Shown: in pieces, positions 6,378 to 14,344 of the stretch
Position numbering within the stretch: position 1 is the first letter of the stretch
Layout of the letters: the number at the start of each line of letters is the position of its first letter
Assembly: GCA_946480525.1 (NCBI GenBank)
Contig: CAMLLA010000031.1
Location: 1 to 17,235 of the forward strand
Direction of reading: 5' to 3'
From: an uncultured Asticcacaulis sp.
GTDB lineage: Bacteria; Pseudomonadota; Alphaproteobacteria; Caulobacterales; Caulobacteraceae
DNA length: 17,235 nt
Made by a program: the position numbers and the translations under genes
Notes under the pieces: generated by a model
What the model saw: the letters and a program-made list of their open reading frames with translations, nothing else
What the model was told of the DNA's origin: nothing
Database searches by the model: none

Positions 6378-6952
6378 GTGTCGCCCTTTCGCTGGCCAGA
6401 CTTACCATTCAAATCCTGCCGCCGCATCGCCGCGCCTGGGGCAAGGCCATGGCCGCCGAAGTCGCCGCCATCGATGATCCAACCGACGCCCTTGTCTTTG
6501 CCGCCGGCTGCCTGTGGGCCGCCCTCTCCGAAAGGATTAGCCTGATGAAAGCCTTTGTCTTTGCCGGCCGCCTCGGCGTCGCCCTGGTAACCGTACTTTA
6601 CGCTCTGTCGTTCCTGTATTTCACCAGCAACGGCCTGGGGCGCGATAATCCGCCGCCGCACCTGCCCTTCCTTCTCGGCTGGCAGGTAAGCACGGGACTA
6701 AGCCATTTGGCAGCGGCAGGTTTTCTGGTGTTCTGGCGGCCAAAGCCATTCCTCTGGGCCTGCGCCGCCACTGCGGTTCCTGCCTCGGCCCTGACGATAT
6801 TTGGCCTTACCGGAATGATAATGGGTAAGCTGGCGCCGGGCACAATGGTCATCTCGTTCGCCTGGCCATTTGTACCCATCGCCATGCTGATGGGCGCGGC
6901 CTGGCTGTTCGCATGGCTGGAACAGACGCCGAAAAAGCCGGTATACGTCTGA
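6374..6952 (+). CDS. Multi-pass membrane protein coupled to the PadR regulator
   Basis: This 192-residue protein has an N-terminal amphipathic part (about 1-57) followed by four hydrophobic segments at about 60-82, 95-120, 127-150 and 157-182. I do not recognise a catalytic motif. The N-terminal pattern (AWGKAMAAEV, then ALVFAAGCLWAALSERI) resembles the short domain found in proteins and permeases encoded immediately after padR genes. The start ATG at 6374 has GGGAGG 7 nt upstream and overlaps the padR stop as ATGA, implying translational coupling. A job as the sensed or controlled membrane component is an inference from that coupling. Confidence 0.85.
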   Translation: MSVALSLARLTIQILPPHRRAWGKAMAAEVAAIDDPTDALVFAAGCLWAALSERISLMKAFVFAGRLGVALVTVLYALSFLYFTSNGLGRDNPPPHLPFLLGWQVSTGLSHLAAAGFLVFWRPKPFLWACAATAVPASALTIFGLTGMIMGKLAPGTMVISFAWPFVPIAMLMGAAWLFAWLEQTPKKPVYV

Positions 6953-7027
6953 GCCTCAAATGGATCTCACGAGCCCGTCTTGTGAAACACCACAGTGCTG
7001 ATAGTCTGCGAGCATTGTCCTGGCACC

Positions 7028-7690
7028 ATGACGACTATGATCACGCGATATCCAAAGAACGTTCCAGGGGACTTTTACGTCGAAGAGGGCTGCTGCGTGA
7101 CGTGCGCGGTCCCGATGGCGGAGGCGCCCGAGTTCTTCGAAATGGATGACGAGCAATGCTACGTCATCAGGCAACCTGCGTCGATGCAAGAAGCCGACTA
7201 CCTTTTGAACGCGATTGGCACCCAAGAAGTCGGCTGCATCCGGTACGCCGGTGAAGACAAAAGCATTATCGTGCGAATGGTGGACAACGGAGACGGAGAC
7301 AGTTGCGACAGCCCGTCGGTGTTGTTGCTGTTACGAACAATCGCCAAATTTACGTACGCTGCCGCTACACCTGAAGCCTTCCTGCGCCAATTCGTCAAGG
7401 CGACGCAAAAGCATGCGCGTGCAGCACGGCATACAATCAATTTTAGCAAGATTATAATGCAAGGTGAGGCCGCACAGATTGATCTCGTTCTTTACGGGCG
7501 TTTGACCGGCAGCTTACTCGTCACGTCGCTGGGTCCGGCAACCTTCAAAATGTCGCTAAAAAGTGAGACGGGTTACGTGAGTACGCTGGCCGAGAGGATT
7601 CACAACCTACTCGCCACAGTTCCGGTCAAAGACGTTTGGTGGATGAACCAATTCGAGTGGGACAACGGATTGGGCGAACGCATGCCTTGA
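7028..7690 (+). CDS. Ferredoxin-like N-terminus with unknown C-terminal domain
   Basis: This 220-residue protein begins with a segment resembling small ferredoxin-like proteins. Pro-Gly-Asp-Phe at 13-16 precedes EGCCVTCAVPMAEAPEFF, with cysteines at 22, 23 and 26, then C44 and C70 in EVGCIRYAGED. This could hold an iron-sulfur cluster, but the classic CxxCxxCxxxCP spacing is incomplete. Residues 95-220 form a second domain I do not recognise, with a long helix (LLRTIAKFTYAAATPEAFLRQ region) and mixed strands. The ATG at 7028 is preferred over GTG at 6995, which precedes the conserved-looking part; ATG at 7037 is also possible. No clear ribosome binding site is seen. Codon choice (TTA, ATA, TTG, AAT) and base composition are visibly less GC-rich than flanking genes, suggesting recent acquisition. 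Similar ferredoxin-like proteins occur near polymorphic-toxin loci; no toxin is present here. Confidence 0.75.
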   Translation: MTTMITRYPKNVPGDFYVEEGCCVTCAVPMAEAPEFFEMDDEQCYVIRQPASMQEADYLLNAIGTQEVGCIRYAGEDKSIIVRMVDNGDGDSCDSPSVLLLLRTIAKFTYAAATPEAFLRQFVKATQKHARAARHTINFSKIIMQGEAAQIDLVLYGRLTGSLLVTSLGPATFKMSLKSETGYVSTLAERIHNLLATVPVKDVWWMNQFEWDNGLGERMP

Positions 7691-7713
7691 GGCGAGCTTT
7701 TTACGCGGCCGAT

Positions 7714-7747
7714 CGGGTGAGGGGCTTCCATTCGTAGCCCCTACCCG
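7714..7747 (+). terminator. Stem-loop between the ferredoxin-like gene and uup-like gene
   Basis: CGGGT-g-AGGGGCT (7714-7726) pairs with AGCCCCT-ACCCG (7736-7747) over 12 base pairs with one bulged G and a 9-base loop. It starts 24 bp after the ferredoxin-like stop. It lacks a U-tract, so it may be a weak or factor-assisted terminator. It lies before, not after, the best -10 candidate of the next gene (CTAAAT at 7748-7753), which argues against a leader attenuator. Confidence 0.45.
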
Positions 7748-7760
7748 CTAAATCCGGCCC

Positions 7761-9569
7761 ATGAGTTCCAAGCCCCCCCTGCTCGCCCTGAAAGACGTCC
7801 GCCTGATGGACGGGATGACGCCCTTGTTCGACGGTGTCGATATCGCCATCGAGCCGCGCATCCGTGCCTGCCTTGTCGGGCGCAACGGCGCCGGCAAGTC
7901 GACCCTGATGCGCATGCTGTCCGGCCTGATCGAACCTGATTCCGGCGAGCGCTACGTGCAGCAGGGCATCCGTTTTGCCCACGTGCTCCAGGAACCGGAA
8001 CCCAAGGGCGAGACCATCCTCGACTGGGCATGCTCGGGCGGGGCGGAACACTACACCGCCGAGTCCGAGCTGTGGGCCTTCGGCATCGATCCATCGGGTC
8101 CGACTGGCTCGATGTCGGGTGGCGAGAAGCGCCGCGCCGCCTTGGCCAAGGCGTTCGCCGAAGACCCCGACCTGATCTTCCTCGACGAGCCGACCAACCA
8201 CCTCGACATCTTCGCCATCGAAACACTCGAAGACCGGCTGCGGTCGTTCCGTGGCGCGGCCTTGATCGTCAGCCACGACCGCACCTTCCTGGAGCGCGTC
8301 ACCCAGCGCTGCTACTGGCTCTATGAACGCCGGATCCTGCGCCGGGACGAAGGCTATAAGGGCTTCGACGAATGGCAGGCCAAGATGGAGGCAGAAACCG
8401 CCGAGAGCTTGCGCCGCCTGGAAAAGGCGATCGAGCGCGAAACCTATACCTTCTACCGCTCGATCACCGCCCAGCGCACGCGTAACGAGGGTCGCGCCGC
8501 CCGCCTGGAAGCCATGCGCCGCGACCATTCGGAACGTATGAAGCTGATGGACAAGCCGATGGAAATGGTCATCGACTCAGGCGCGACCTCCGGCAAGCTG
8601 GTGGCGGAACTGCGCGGCATCTCCAAGTCCTTCGGCGACAAGGTCCTCCTGAAGAACTTCTCGACGCGGATCATCCGCGGCGACCGGCTGGCCATCGTCG
8701 GCCCGAACGGCGCCGGCAAGTCGACCCTGGTCAAGCTTCTGATCGGTCAGATTCCGGCGGACTCGGGCGAAATCAAGCTGGGGACCAATCTCGATGTCGC
8801 CTATCTCGATCAGGGACGTGATGCCCTGAAAGGCGACGAGACGCTATGGGACGTTCTGGCCAATTCGGGCTCGGATTCGATCATGGTGCGCGGCCAGCCG
8901 CGCCACGTCGCCGCCTATGCCAAGGACTTTCTGTTCCGCGAAAAGCAGCTGCGCCAGCCGGTGAAGTCGCTGTCGGGCGGGGAACGTAACCGCCTGCAGC
9001 TGGCGCGCGCCCTGGCCAAGGCGACCAATCTTCTGGTGCTCGACGAACCGACCAACGACCTCGACATGGACACGCTGGACCTGCTCGAAGACCTGCTGGC
9101 CGATTATGACGGCACGCTGATCCTGGTCAGCCACGACCGCGACTTCATCGACCGGCTGGCGACCTCGACGCTTGCGCTTAACGGCGACGGCAAGACGGCG
9201 GAAACACCCGGCGGCTGGCAGGACTTCATCCGCCAGAACCCGGACTTCTTCGCCGAAATCTCGCAGAAGGAAGCGCAGAAGATCAAGGCCGACACGCCGA
9301 AGCCCGCGCCCGCCCCGGTCAAGGCCGCGGCAAAGAAGCTGAGCTACAAGGACCAGAAGCGGCTGGAGGACCTCAACCAGCTGATGCCGAAATGGACGGC
9401 CGAGATCAAAAAGCTCGAAGCCACCCTGGAAGACCCGACGCTTTACAGCCGTGATCCCAAGGCGTTCGACGCCACGATGAAAAAGCTGGACCAGTTGCGC
9501 AGCGATCTCGAAAACGGCGAAATGGAGTGGCTGGAGCTGGAAGAAAAGCGCGAGAGCCTGGCGGGATAG
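7761..9569 (+). CDS. uup: ABC-F family ATPase, Uup-type
   Basis: This 602-residue soluble twin-ATPase belongs to the ABC-F group, whose members act on ribosomes or structured nucleic acid rather than in transport; there are no membrane segments. Domain 1 shows Walker A GRNGAGKST (40-48), signature MSGGE (119-123), Walker B with LDEPTNHLD (142-150) and SHD (172-174). The linker (about 195-280) is Arg/Glu-rich and helical. Domain 2 has GPNGAGKST (315-323), SLSGGE (405-410), LVLDEPTNDLD (426-436) and SHD (458-460). The tail (about 530-602) is a Lys/Glu-rich coiled coil, characteristic of Uup and not of EttA. Uup is linked to transposon excision suppression and ribosome assembly. The ATG at 7761 has no Shine-Dalgarno, and a weak -10 (CTAAAT) ends 7 bp upstream, so a leaderless start is again plausible. 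Confidence 0.92.
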   Translation: MSSKPPLLALKDVRLMDGMTPLFDGVDIAIEPRIRACLVGRNGAGKSTLMRMLSGLIEPDSGERYVQQGIRFAHVLQEPEPKGETILDWACSGGAEHYTAESELWAFGIDPSGPTGSMSGGEKRRAALAKAFAEDPDLIFLDEPTNHLDIFAIETLEDRLRSFRGAALIVSHDRTFLERVTQRCYWLYERRILRRDEGYKGFDEWQAKMEAETAESLRRLEKAIERETYTFYRSITAQRTRNEGRAARLEAMRRDHSERMKLMDKPMEMVIDSGATSGKLVAELRGISKSFGDKVLLKNFSTRIIRGDRLAIVGPNGAGKSTLVKLLIGQIPADSGEIKLGTNLDVAYLDQGRDALKGDETLWDVLANSGSDSIMVRGQPRHVAAYAKDFLFREKQLRQPVKSLSGGERNRLQLARALAKATNLLVLDEPTNDLDMDTLDLLEDLLADYDGTLILVSHDRDFIDRLATSTLALNGDGKTAETPGGWQDFIRQNPDFFAEISQKEAQKIKADTPKPAPAPVKAAAKKLSYKDQKRLEDLNQLMPKWTAEIKKLEATLEDPTLYSRDPKAFDATMKKLDQLRSDLENGEMEWLELEEKRESLAG

Positions 9570-9655
9570 CGGCAAGGTAAGGCACCACCACCGCGCGGCG
9601 AAATGACGGAATCCGGCGTTCCGCCAGTATTAGCGCTCTATTAAGCCGCATAAAG

Positions 9656-9661
9656 TATGAT
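9656..9661 (+). promoter_or_regulatory. Possible -10 element before the secreted Pro-rich protein
   Basis: TATGAT at 9656-9661 is a near-consensus -10. The expected transcript start would leave a leader of about 27 bases before the ATG at 9695. No good -35 element is found 16-18 bp upstream, so support is weak. Confidence 0.3.
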
Positions 9662-9694
9662 CACGGCGTTGCAACTCTTCGCGTCCGGGTCAGA

Positions 9695-10753
9695 ATGCCA
9701 GCGCCTACGTTCCGTCATCTGTGTTATGCCGCGCTGGCCGCTGCCTTCGTTCAGCCTGGATGTGCGCTGGCGGACAGTGCCGGAACCTACCTCACCTGGC
9801 AGAACAAGACCCCGGCTGCGTCCGAGCCCCAGGGCGACGAGCCCCCCGCGGCCATGGCCTATCCGGCCCCACCCTCTCCCTACGGCCAGGTCGGCGATCC
9901 GTTCCGCCGCAACCTGGATTGGCCGTCGAAAAAAGCGCCACAGGCTGTCACGCACCCCGAGCCAAAGCCAAAGCCTCAGGCGGCGAGCGAAGGCCCGCGC
10001 CCCTATGAGCCGGCGCGTCCCGTCCCGTCGCTCGCATCGCGGCCCGAAACCCCCAGTGCTGTAGCAGTTCAACCGCTGCCGCCGAAACCGGCGCCACAGG
10101 TAACGATCGCCGAACCTGCCCCGCCTCCGCCCTCGGTCCTGTCGGTCGCCAAACCCGTTCCAGCGCCACAGGTCCATCCGTCACAGGCCTCGACGGCTTC
10201 TGTAACCGCGCCGACGCCGCTACCGGCCGCCAAACCGGTAACCGTGCCGCCGCAAGCGGTCGCCACCGCCGCCAAGCCGGACGCGAAGCAAACACGGCCC
10301 GTTGTCGCACCTGTCCCCGCACCGGCGGCCGGCCCGGCTGACGAAGGCTACCAGGTACCGGCGACCAGCAAATATGCCGCCCAGATCAAGGCTGCCCGCG
10401 CCGCCCAGGCCCGTGACCTGGCCCGGCAGCAGGCTGCGGAAAAAAGCCAGGCCCAGAACCAGGACCAGGCCACCGCGCCGGAGCCGTCCGAACAGCTGGC
10501 CGTCCACGAAACCGACCACGTCTTCATTCCGGGGGAAACCTACAAGGATGAAGGTGACGCGCCGCGTCTTTACAGCCTGCACCGCATGTACGGCCTTCAG
10601 CCCGATCCGATCACCGTCTCGCCCGACGCCACCGGCGCCATTCTGGACGGCGCCGATCTGCACGCTGACGAAGCCGCCCCGAAAACACCTGCCAAGGACG
10701 CGGCAAAAGAGTCCGGCAAATCCTCCAAGGCAAGTCCGAAGGAAAGTAAATGA
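9695..10753 (+). CDS. Secreted proline/alanine-rich protein of unknown function
   Basis: This 352-residue protein starts with a signal peptide (about 1-26, cleavage after GCALA). The region 45-215 is a long Pro/Ala/Val/Lys-rich, probably extended tract with many KPxP and APxP units. A Lys/Ala/Gln-rich helix or coiled coil at about 226-258 follows, then a more ordered-looking block around 268-315 (ETDHVFIPGETYKDEG and LYSLHRMYGLQPDPI). The Lys/Ala/Ser tail is low-complexity. A Pro-rich periplasmic spanner reminiscent of TonB-type linkers is possible, but there is no transmembrane anchor after the signal. It overlaps the DUF2336 gene by ATGA, so the two are translationally coupled and probably linked in function. 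Only the presumptive 268-315 block would be expected to be conserved. Confidence 0.8.
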   Translation: MPAPTFRHLCYAALAAAFVQPGCALADSAGTYLTWQNKTPAASEPQGDEPPAAMAYPAPPSPYGQVGDPFRRNLDWPSKKAPQAVTHPEPKPKPQAASEGPRPYEPARPVPSLASRPETPSAVAVQPLPPKPAPQVTIAEPAPPPPSVLSVAKPVPAPQVHPSQASTASVTAPTPLPAAKPVTVPPQAVATAAKPDAKQTRPVVAPVPAPAAGPADEGYQVPATSKYAAQIKAARAAQARDLARQQAAEKSQAQNQDQATAPEPSEQLAVHETDHVFIPGETYKDEGDAPRLYSLHRMYGLQPDPITVSPDATGAILDGADLHADEAAPKTPAKDAAKESGKSSKASPKESK

Positions 10754-11832
10754 CGTCCCTTCTCAGCCTCATCGAGCTCGCAAAGGAGCCGTCAAGCCAG
10801 AAGCGCCGTGAGTTGCTGCGTCAGGTGACCAGCATCTTCATGGCGCATCCGGAAGAGATCGGCGGCCCGGAAATGGCGCTGTACGACCAGGTCATGAGCC
10901 AGCTGTCGGCCGATATGGAAGTCATGGTCCGCGCCGAAATCGCCAACACCCTGGCGTCGGCAAAGGTTGCGCCGCTGGGCCTGCTGCGCCGCCTGGCCAC
11001 CGATGAGATCGACGTCGCCGAACCTATCCTGACGCGGTCCAAGGCTCTGTCGGAAAGCGACCTGCTGCATATCGTCCAGACCAAGGGCCAGGAACACATG
11101 CGCGCCGTTTCGCGCCGTGACGAGGTGCCGGAAAGCGTATCGGGCGTCATCGTCACCCGCGGCGACGATGATACCCTGCATACCCTGCTCAGCAACGACG
11201 GCGCCCGCCTGTCGCGCGCCTCGAACGAGGAAGCCGTCACCCGCGCCCAGGCCAACCCGGCCTTGCACGAGGTCATCGTCAATCGCAAGGACCTGCCGGC
11301 CGACCTGATGAACGACATGTATTTTGTCGTCGAATCCCGCCTGCGCGAACGCATCATCGCCGAAAACGCCAAGCTCGATCCGGCCGTGGTTGAAAAGGCC
11401 ATTTCCAAGAGCCGCGACAAGGTGGCCGTCGCCTATGGCAGTTTCCCGGAAGACTATGAGCGTATCAATGCCGACGTCACCGCGCTCCGCCAGAACCAGC
11501 GCCTGACGCCGCAATTGCTGGCCAAGTACATGCGCGATCCGAACCCGACCTATTTCCTGTGCGCCCTGTCACAGATGGCCGACCTCGATTTCCTGACAGC
11601 CAAGCATCTGGTGGAAAAAAGGGAAATCGACGCTTTGGCCATAGCCTGCAAGGCAGCGGGTCTCGACAAGGCTCTGTTCCTGACCTACGCCATGATCATG
11701 CTGTCGGATCAGCAGAACGCCATGGGCAAGGCCACTGAATATGGCCAGCTCTACATGCAGCTTCCGCTGGAAACCGCCCAGCGCACCATCCGCTTCTGGC
11801 GCATGCGCCGCGCTGAAGGCCACGCGGCGTAA
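10750..11832 (+). CDS. DUF2336 family protein
   Basis: This 360-residue soluble protein is recognisable as DUF2336, an alphaproteobacterial family of helical, HEAT-like repeats. It has successive helix pairs such as EVMVRAEIANTLASAKVAP and LLRRLATDEIDVAEPILT, and the ALSESDLLHIVQTKGQEH block that is typical of the family. A central HTLLSNDGARLS / NPALHEVIVNRKDLP repeat looks like two units of the same module. The function is not established. There is no signal peptide, so it acts in the cytoplasm while its coupled upstream neighbour is exported. ATG at 10750 is preceded by AAGGAAA and overlaps the previous stop by four bases. Confidence 0.88.
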   Translation: MTSLLSLIELAKEPSSQKRRELLRQVTSIFMAHPEEIGGPEMALYDQVMSQLSADMEVMVRAEIANTLASAKVAPLGLLRRLATDEIDVAEPILTRSKALSESDLLHIVQTKGQEHMRAVSRRDEVPESVSGVIVTRGDDDTLHTLLSNDGARLSRASNEEAVTRAQANPALHEVIVNRKDLPADLMNDMYFVVESRLRERIIAENAKLDPAVVEKAISKSRDKVAVAYGSFPEDYERINADVTALRQNQRLTPQLLAKYMRDPNPTYFLCALSQMADLDFLTAKHLVEKREIDALAIACKAAGLDKALFLTYAMIMLSDQQNAMGKATEYGQLYMQLPLETAQRTIRFWRMRRAEGHAA

Positions 11833-11846
11833 TACCAAAGCATTTC

Positions 11847-11862
11847 CCCCCTATTCAGGGGG
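11847..11862 (+). terminator. Short G/C hairpin after DUF2336 gene
   Basis: CCCCCT (11847-11852) pairs with AGGGGG (11857-11862) around a 4-base loop, starting 14 bp after the DUF2336 stop. It lacks a U-tract. It may end or pause the upstream transcript before the next gene. Confidence 0.35.
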
Positions 11863-11888
11863 CGGCAAGCGCGGCCTGGTGGGGTAAA

Positions 11889-11904
11889 CCTTCGAAAACG
11901 AAGG
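11889..11904 (+). promoter_or_regulatory. Hairpin overlapping the ribosome binding site of the next gene
   Basis: CCTTCG and CGAAGG form a perfect 6-bp stem with an AAAA loop. The 3' arm contains the AAGG of the Shine-Dalgarno AAGGGG, which lies 10-12 nt before the ATG at 11917. Folding of the hairpin would hide part of the ribosome binding site. Confidence 0.35.
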
Positions 11905-11916
11905 GGAAACACCACC

Positions 11917-12900
11917 ATGACTTTCAAAACCTGCCTTACCGCCACACTGGCCGTGGCCGCGATCGGCCTTGCCATCCCGGCTGCCGCTGAACCCATGACC
12001 ATTCCGATGGCTGGCGTGTACAAGAGCTTTATCGCCGGCCACGCCAATGTCGTGGTCCCGGCCTACCACGTCAACTTCATTACATCGCACCAGGCGACCG
12101 CGTCAGCCAGCATCATGGCAAAGACGCGCCTGGCCATGGTTCTCGAAGGTCCAACGCCGGAATTGATGCGCAAGCTCACCGACGAGGCCCATGCCGACCT
12201 GGTTTCGCAGATGACGGCGGCCGGCTTGTCGGTCCTGTCGGCGGATCAGGCCACAGCGGTCGCCGCGCCGATGGAAAAGATCCCGGGCAATTTTGAAAAA
12301 TCCGACATCAAGGCCGGCATAACCATCGGCAAGAGCCTGAAGCGCGGCTGGGTGACGTTCGGGGCAACCGAAGCCCCGGCCCTGGTGGCGCTTAAACATC
12401 TGAATTCTCCGAATGGCGGCGTGGTTTCGGGCTTCGGACGCCTTGAACTGGGTAAGATGAACAAGGCCGCCGGCGCCGCCGATGCGGTCGCCGTCATGCC
12501 TTCCCTGACAATCGACTTTGCCGCCATGGACGCCGACACCGGCAGCGACTTCCTGGGACGCGCCAAGGCATCCGTTGAAGGCAAGGTCGGTTTCAGCGTG
12601 CTCATGGCGTCTCCGGTCATGTTCCAAAACCCGTCGAAGGACGGCAGGTTCGGCACTCCGGGCGGCATGTATCCCAAGAAGGACGTCGTCTCGGCCACGA
12701 AATTCGCCACGGTCGAAGAAGGTGGCGCTGCCGTGCGGGTCGGCTCACTGACGCCGATCGCCGACAGCAACTACATCATGGTGCAACGCGCGCGCGGCGA
12801 TGCAGTCGTTGTCGATGTCGCAGTCTGGGAAGGCCTCGTCCGCGATGCCTACAAGGGCTACAACGCCGCAATCGTCAAAGCGATCGTCGACAACAGGTAG
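11917..12900 (+). CDS. Periplasmic protein of unknown function
   Basis: This 327-residue protein has a standard signal peptide (about 1-24, ending PAAA before EP). I do not recognise the mature domain. It is an alpha/beta globular sequence without cysteine clusters or membrane segments. It has a conserved-looking start (IPMAGVYKSFIAGHANVVVP), a middle with LxKLTDEAHADLVSQM, and a beta-rich second half with KVGFSVLMASPVMFQNP. Only one cysteine is present, and it lies in the signal peptide, so the mature protein has no disulfides; the lipobox pattern is not met. The start has AAGGGG upstream. The next gene, an exported metallopeptidase, begins 87 bp later on the same strand, so the two may be co-expressed envelope proteins. 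Confidence 0.82.
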   Translation: MTFKTCLTATLAVAAIGLAIPAAAEPMTIPMAGVYKSFIAGHANVVVPAYHVNFITSHQATASASIMAKTRLAMVLEGPTPELMRKLTDEAHADLVSQMTAAGLSVLSADQATAVAAPMEKIPGNFEKSDIKAGITIGKSLKRGWVTFGATEAPALVALKHLNSPNGGVVSGFGRLELGKMNKAAGAADAVAVMPSLTIDFAAMDADTGSDFLGRAKASVEGKVGFSVLMASPVMFQNPSKDGRFGTPGGMYPKKDVVSATKFATVEEGGAAVRVGSLTPIADSNYIMVQRARGDAVVVDVAVWEGLVRDAYKGYNAAIVKAIVDNR

Positions 12901-12987
12901 GTAAGGGCAAACCGGCGGGAACAGGACTTGACGCCTTGCGCGGGGTTGGACACAGTGTCGGCTGAAACCATTTTCAGGACCCTGCCC

Positions 12988-14340
12988 TTGCGCCTTTTCC
13001 TTCTCGCCACCGCCACTCTGGCGCTGGTCCTCGCCACGCCCGCCGGCGCCGAAACATGGACGGTGAAACGCGAATGGGTCAGCGCCCATGAAAACTTTCT
13101 GGCGTCCGAAGCCCTCCAGGGTCGCGGCAGCGCCACCCGTGACGAAGCCATAGCGGCAGCCTATGTGGCGTCGCAGTTCGAAGGTTTCGGCCTGAAGCCG
13201 GCGCCCGGCATGACCAGCTACCTGCAAACCGCCTGGATCATCCAGCCGCGCCTGGAAGGCCCTGTCAGCCTGACGGTCGGCGGACAGACGGTCGGCGACG
13301 CCCAGCTTCTCAGCTCTTCCGGCAACAACGTTTCCGGGACCATAACGGTCTTCAGCGGTGACGACCTGAAGGCCATGCCAGCCGCCGAAATTGTCATGGC
13401 AACGCCGACGGACAAGACGCCCCTGCCCGGCCTGACCCGCGCCGCGCGTGCCAAAGGCGCCAGGCTGATCATCTTGCGTGAAAACGAAGAGACAAAGAAA
13501 TACTGGGAGGCGTCGGGCAAGACGACGGGCATGTCGGCTTATCTCGAAAGCGATCCGCCCGCCACACCCCGCATGGCGGTGGCCATCCTGCCCGCGGCCA
13601 CCTACGATCGCCTGGCCAGGGACGGCGCGGTGGCGAGCCTCACCCTGCCGGAAATCATCAAGGCGCGCAGCGTCACCACCAACGCCATCGGCTATCTGAA
13701 AGGGTCTGACCCGACGGCCGGCACCATTCTTTACACGGCGCACCTGGACGCACTGGGCGTAAAGGGCGATGCTGTTGTCTATGGCGCCAACGACGATGCG
13801 TCGGGCACCACCGCCGTCCTTGAAATCGCCCGTGCGCTGGCGGCGGGCAAGCCGCCGAAACGCAACATCCTGTTCGTCGCCTATGGCGCGGAGGAACTGG
13901 GTCTTCTGGGCTCGCTCTACTTCGCCAAGAATTCCCCCGTGCCGCTCAAGGACATCATCGCCAATCTCGAATTCGAAATGATCGGGGCCCAGGACCCGAA
14001 ACTGCCGGCCAACACGCTGATGATGACGGGGTTCGAACGCTCCGACTTCGGCGAAACCCTGAAAAGCCAGGGCGCTCAGGTCGCATCGGATCCCTATCCT
14101 GAGCACCACTTCTTTGAGCGTTCGGACAATTATCAGCTGGCGCTGCAAGGGATCGTCGCCCACACCGTTTCCGGCTGGGCGACGACACCCGACTATCACA
14201 GCCCGAAAGACACGGTCGCCAATCTGAACATCGACTTCATGACCAGCGCAATCCAGTCGCTGATCGCGCCGGCGCGCTGGCTGGCCAACAGCACTTACGT
14301 CCCGCAGTGGAAACCCGGCGGCAAGCCGGTGGCGAAGTAG
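12988..14340 (+). CDS. Secreted M28-family zinc metallopeptidase
   Basis: This 450-residue exported exopeptidase of the M28 (aminopeptidase Y / glutamate carboxypeptidase-like) family should have a two-zinc active site. Visible ligands and catalytic residues, numbered from the chosen start, are His252 and Asp254 in TAHLDALG, Asp269 in GANDDASG, Glu302/Glu303 in YGAEELGLLGS, Glu330 in LEFEMIG, and His404 in DYHSPKDT. A protease-associated-like insert precedes the catalytic part (about 75-230). I chose the TTG at 12988 because AGGA lies 8 nt upstream and translation from it gives a textbook signal peptide (MRLFLLATATLALVLATPAGA). A TTG at 12928 is possible but adds 20 non-signal residues. The gene ends 4 bp from the convergent ferritin-like gene. 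Confidence 0.9.
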   Translation: MRLFLLATATLALVLATPAGAETWTVKREWVSAHENFLASEALQGRGSATRDEAIAAAYVASQFEGFGLKPAPGMTSYLQTAWIIQPRLEGPVSLTVGGQTVGDAQLLSSSGNNVSGTITVFSGDDLKAMPAAEIVMATPTDKTPLPGLTRAARAKGARLIILRENEETKKYWEASGKTTGMSAYLESDPPATPRMAVAILPAATYDRLARDGAVASLTLPEIIKARSVTTNAIGYLKGSDPTAGTILYTAHLDALGVKGDAVVYGANDDASGTTAVLEIARALAAGKPPKRNILFVAYGAEELGLLGSLYFAKNSPVPLKDIIANLEFEMIGAQDPKLPANTLMMTGFERSDFGETLKSQGAQVASDPYPEHHFFERSDNYQLALQGIVAHTVSGWATTPDYHSPKDTVANLNIDFMTSAIQSLIAPARWLANSTYVPQWKPGGKPVAK

Positions 14341-14344
14341 GACG

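Noticed and set aside
7701..8528. A 275-codon minus-strand frame opposite the 5' end of uup
   Set aside because: It overlaps the Walker A/B-encoding part of the ABC-F gene and has no domain of its own.
6072..9569. A complete anti-phage or toxin-immunity system formed by padR, the membrane protein, the ferredoxin-like gene and uup, with dgt as effector
   Set aside because: No nuclease, toxin, reverse transcriptase or sensing partner is present, the genes have separate start signals, and uup and dgt are ordinary housekeeping families.
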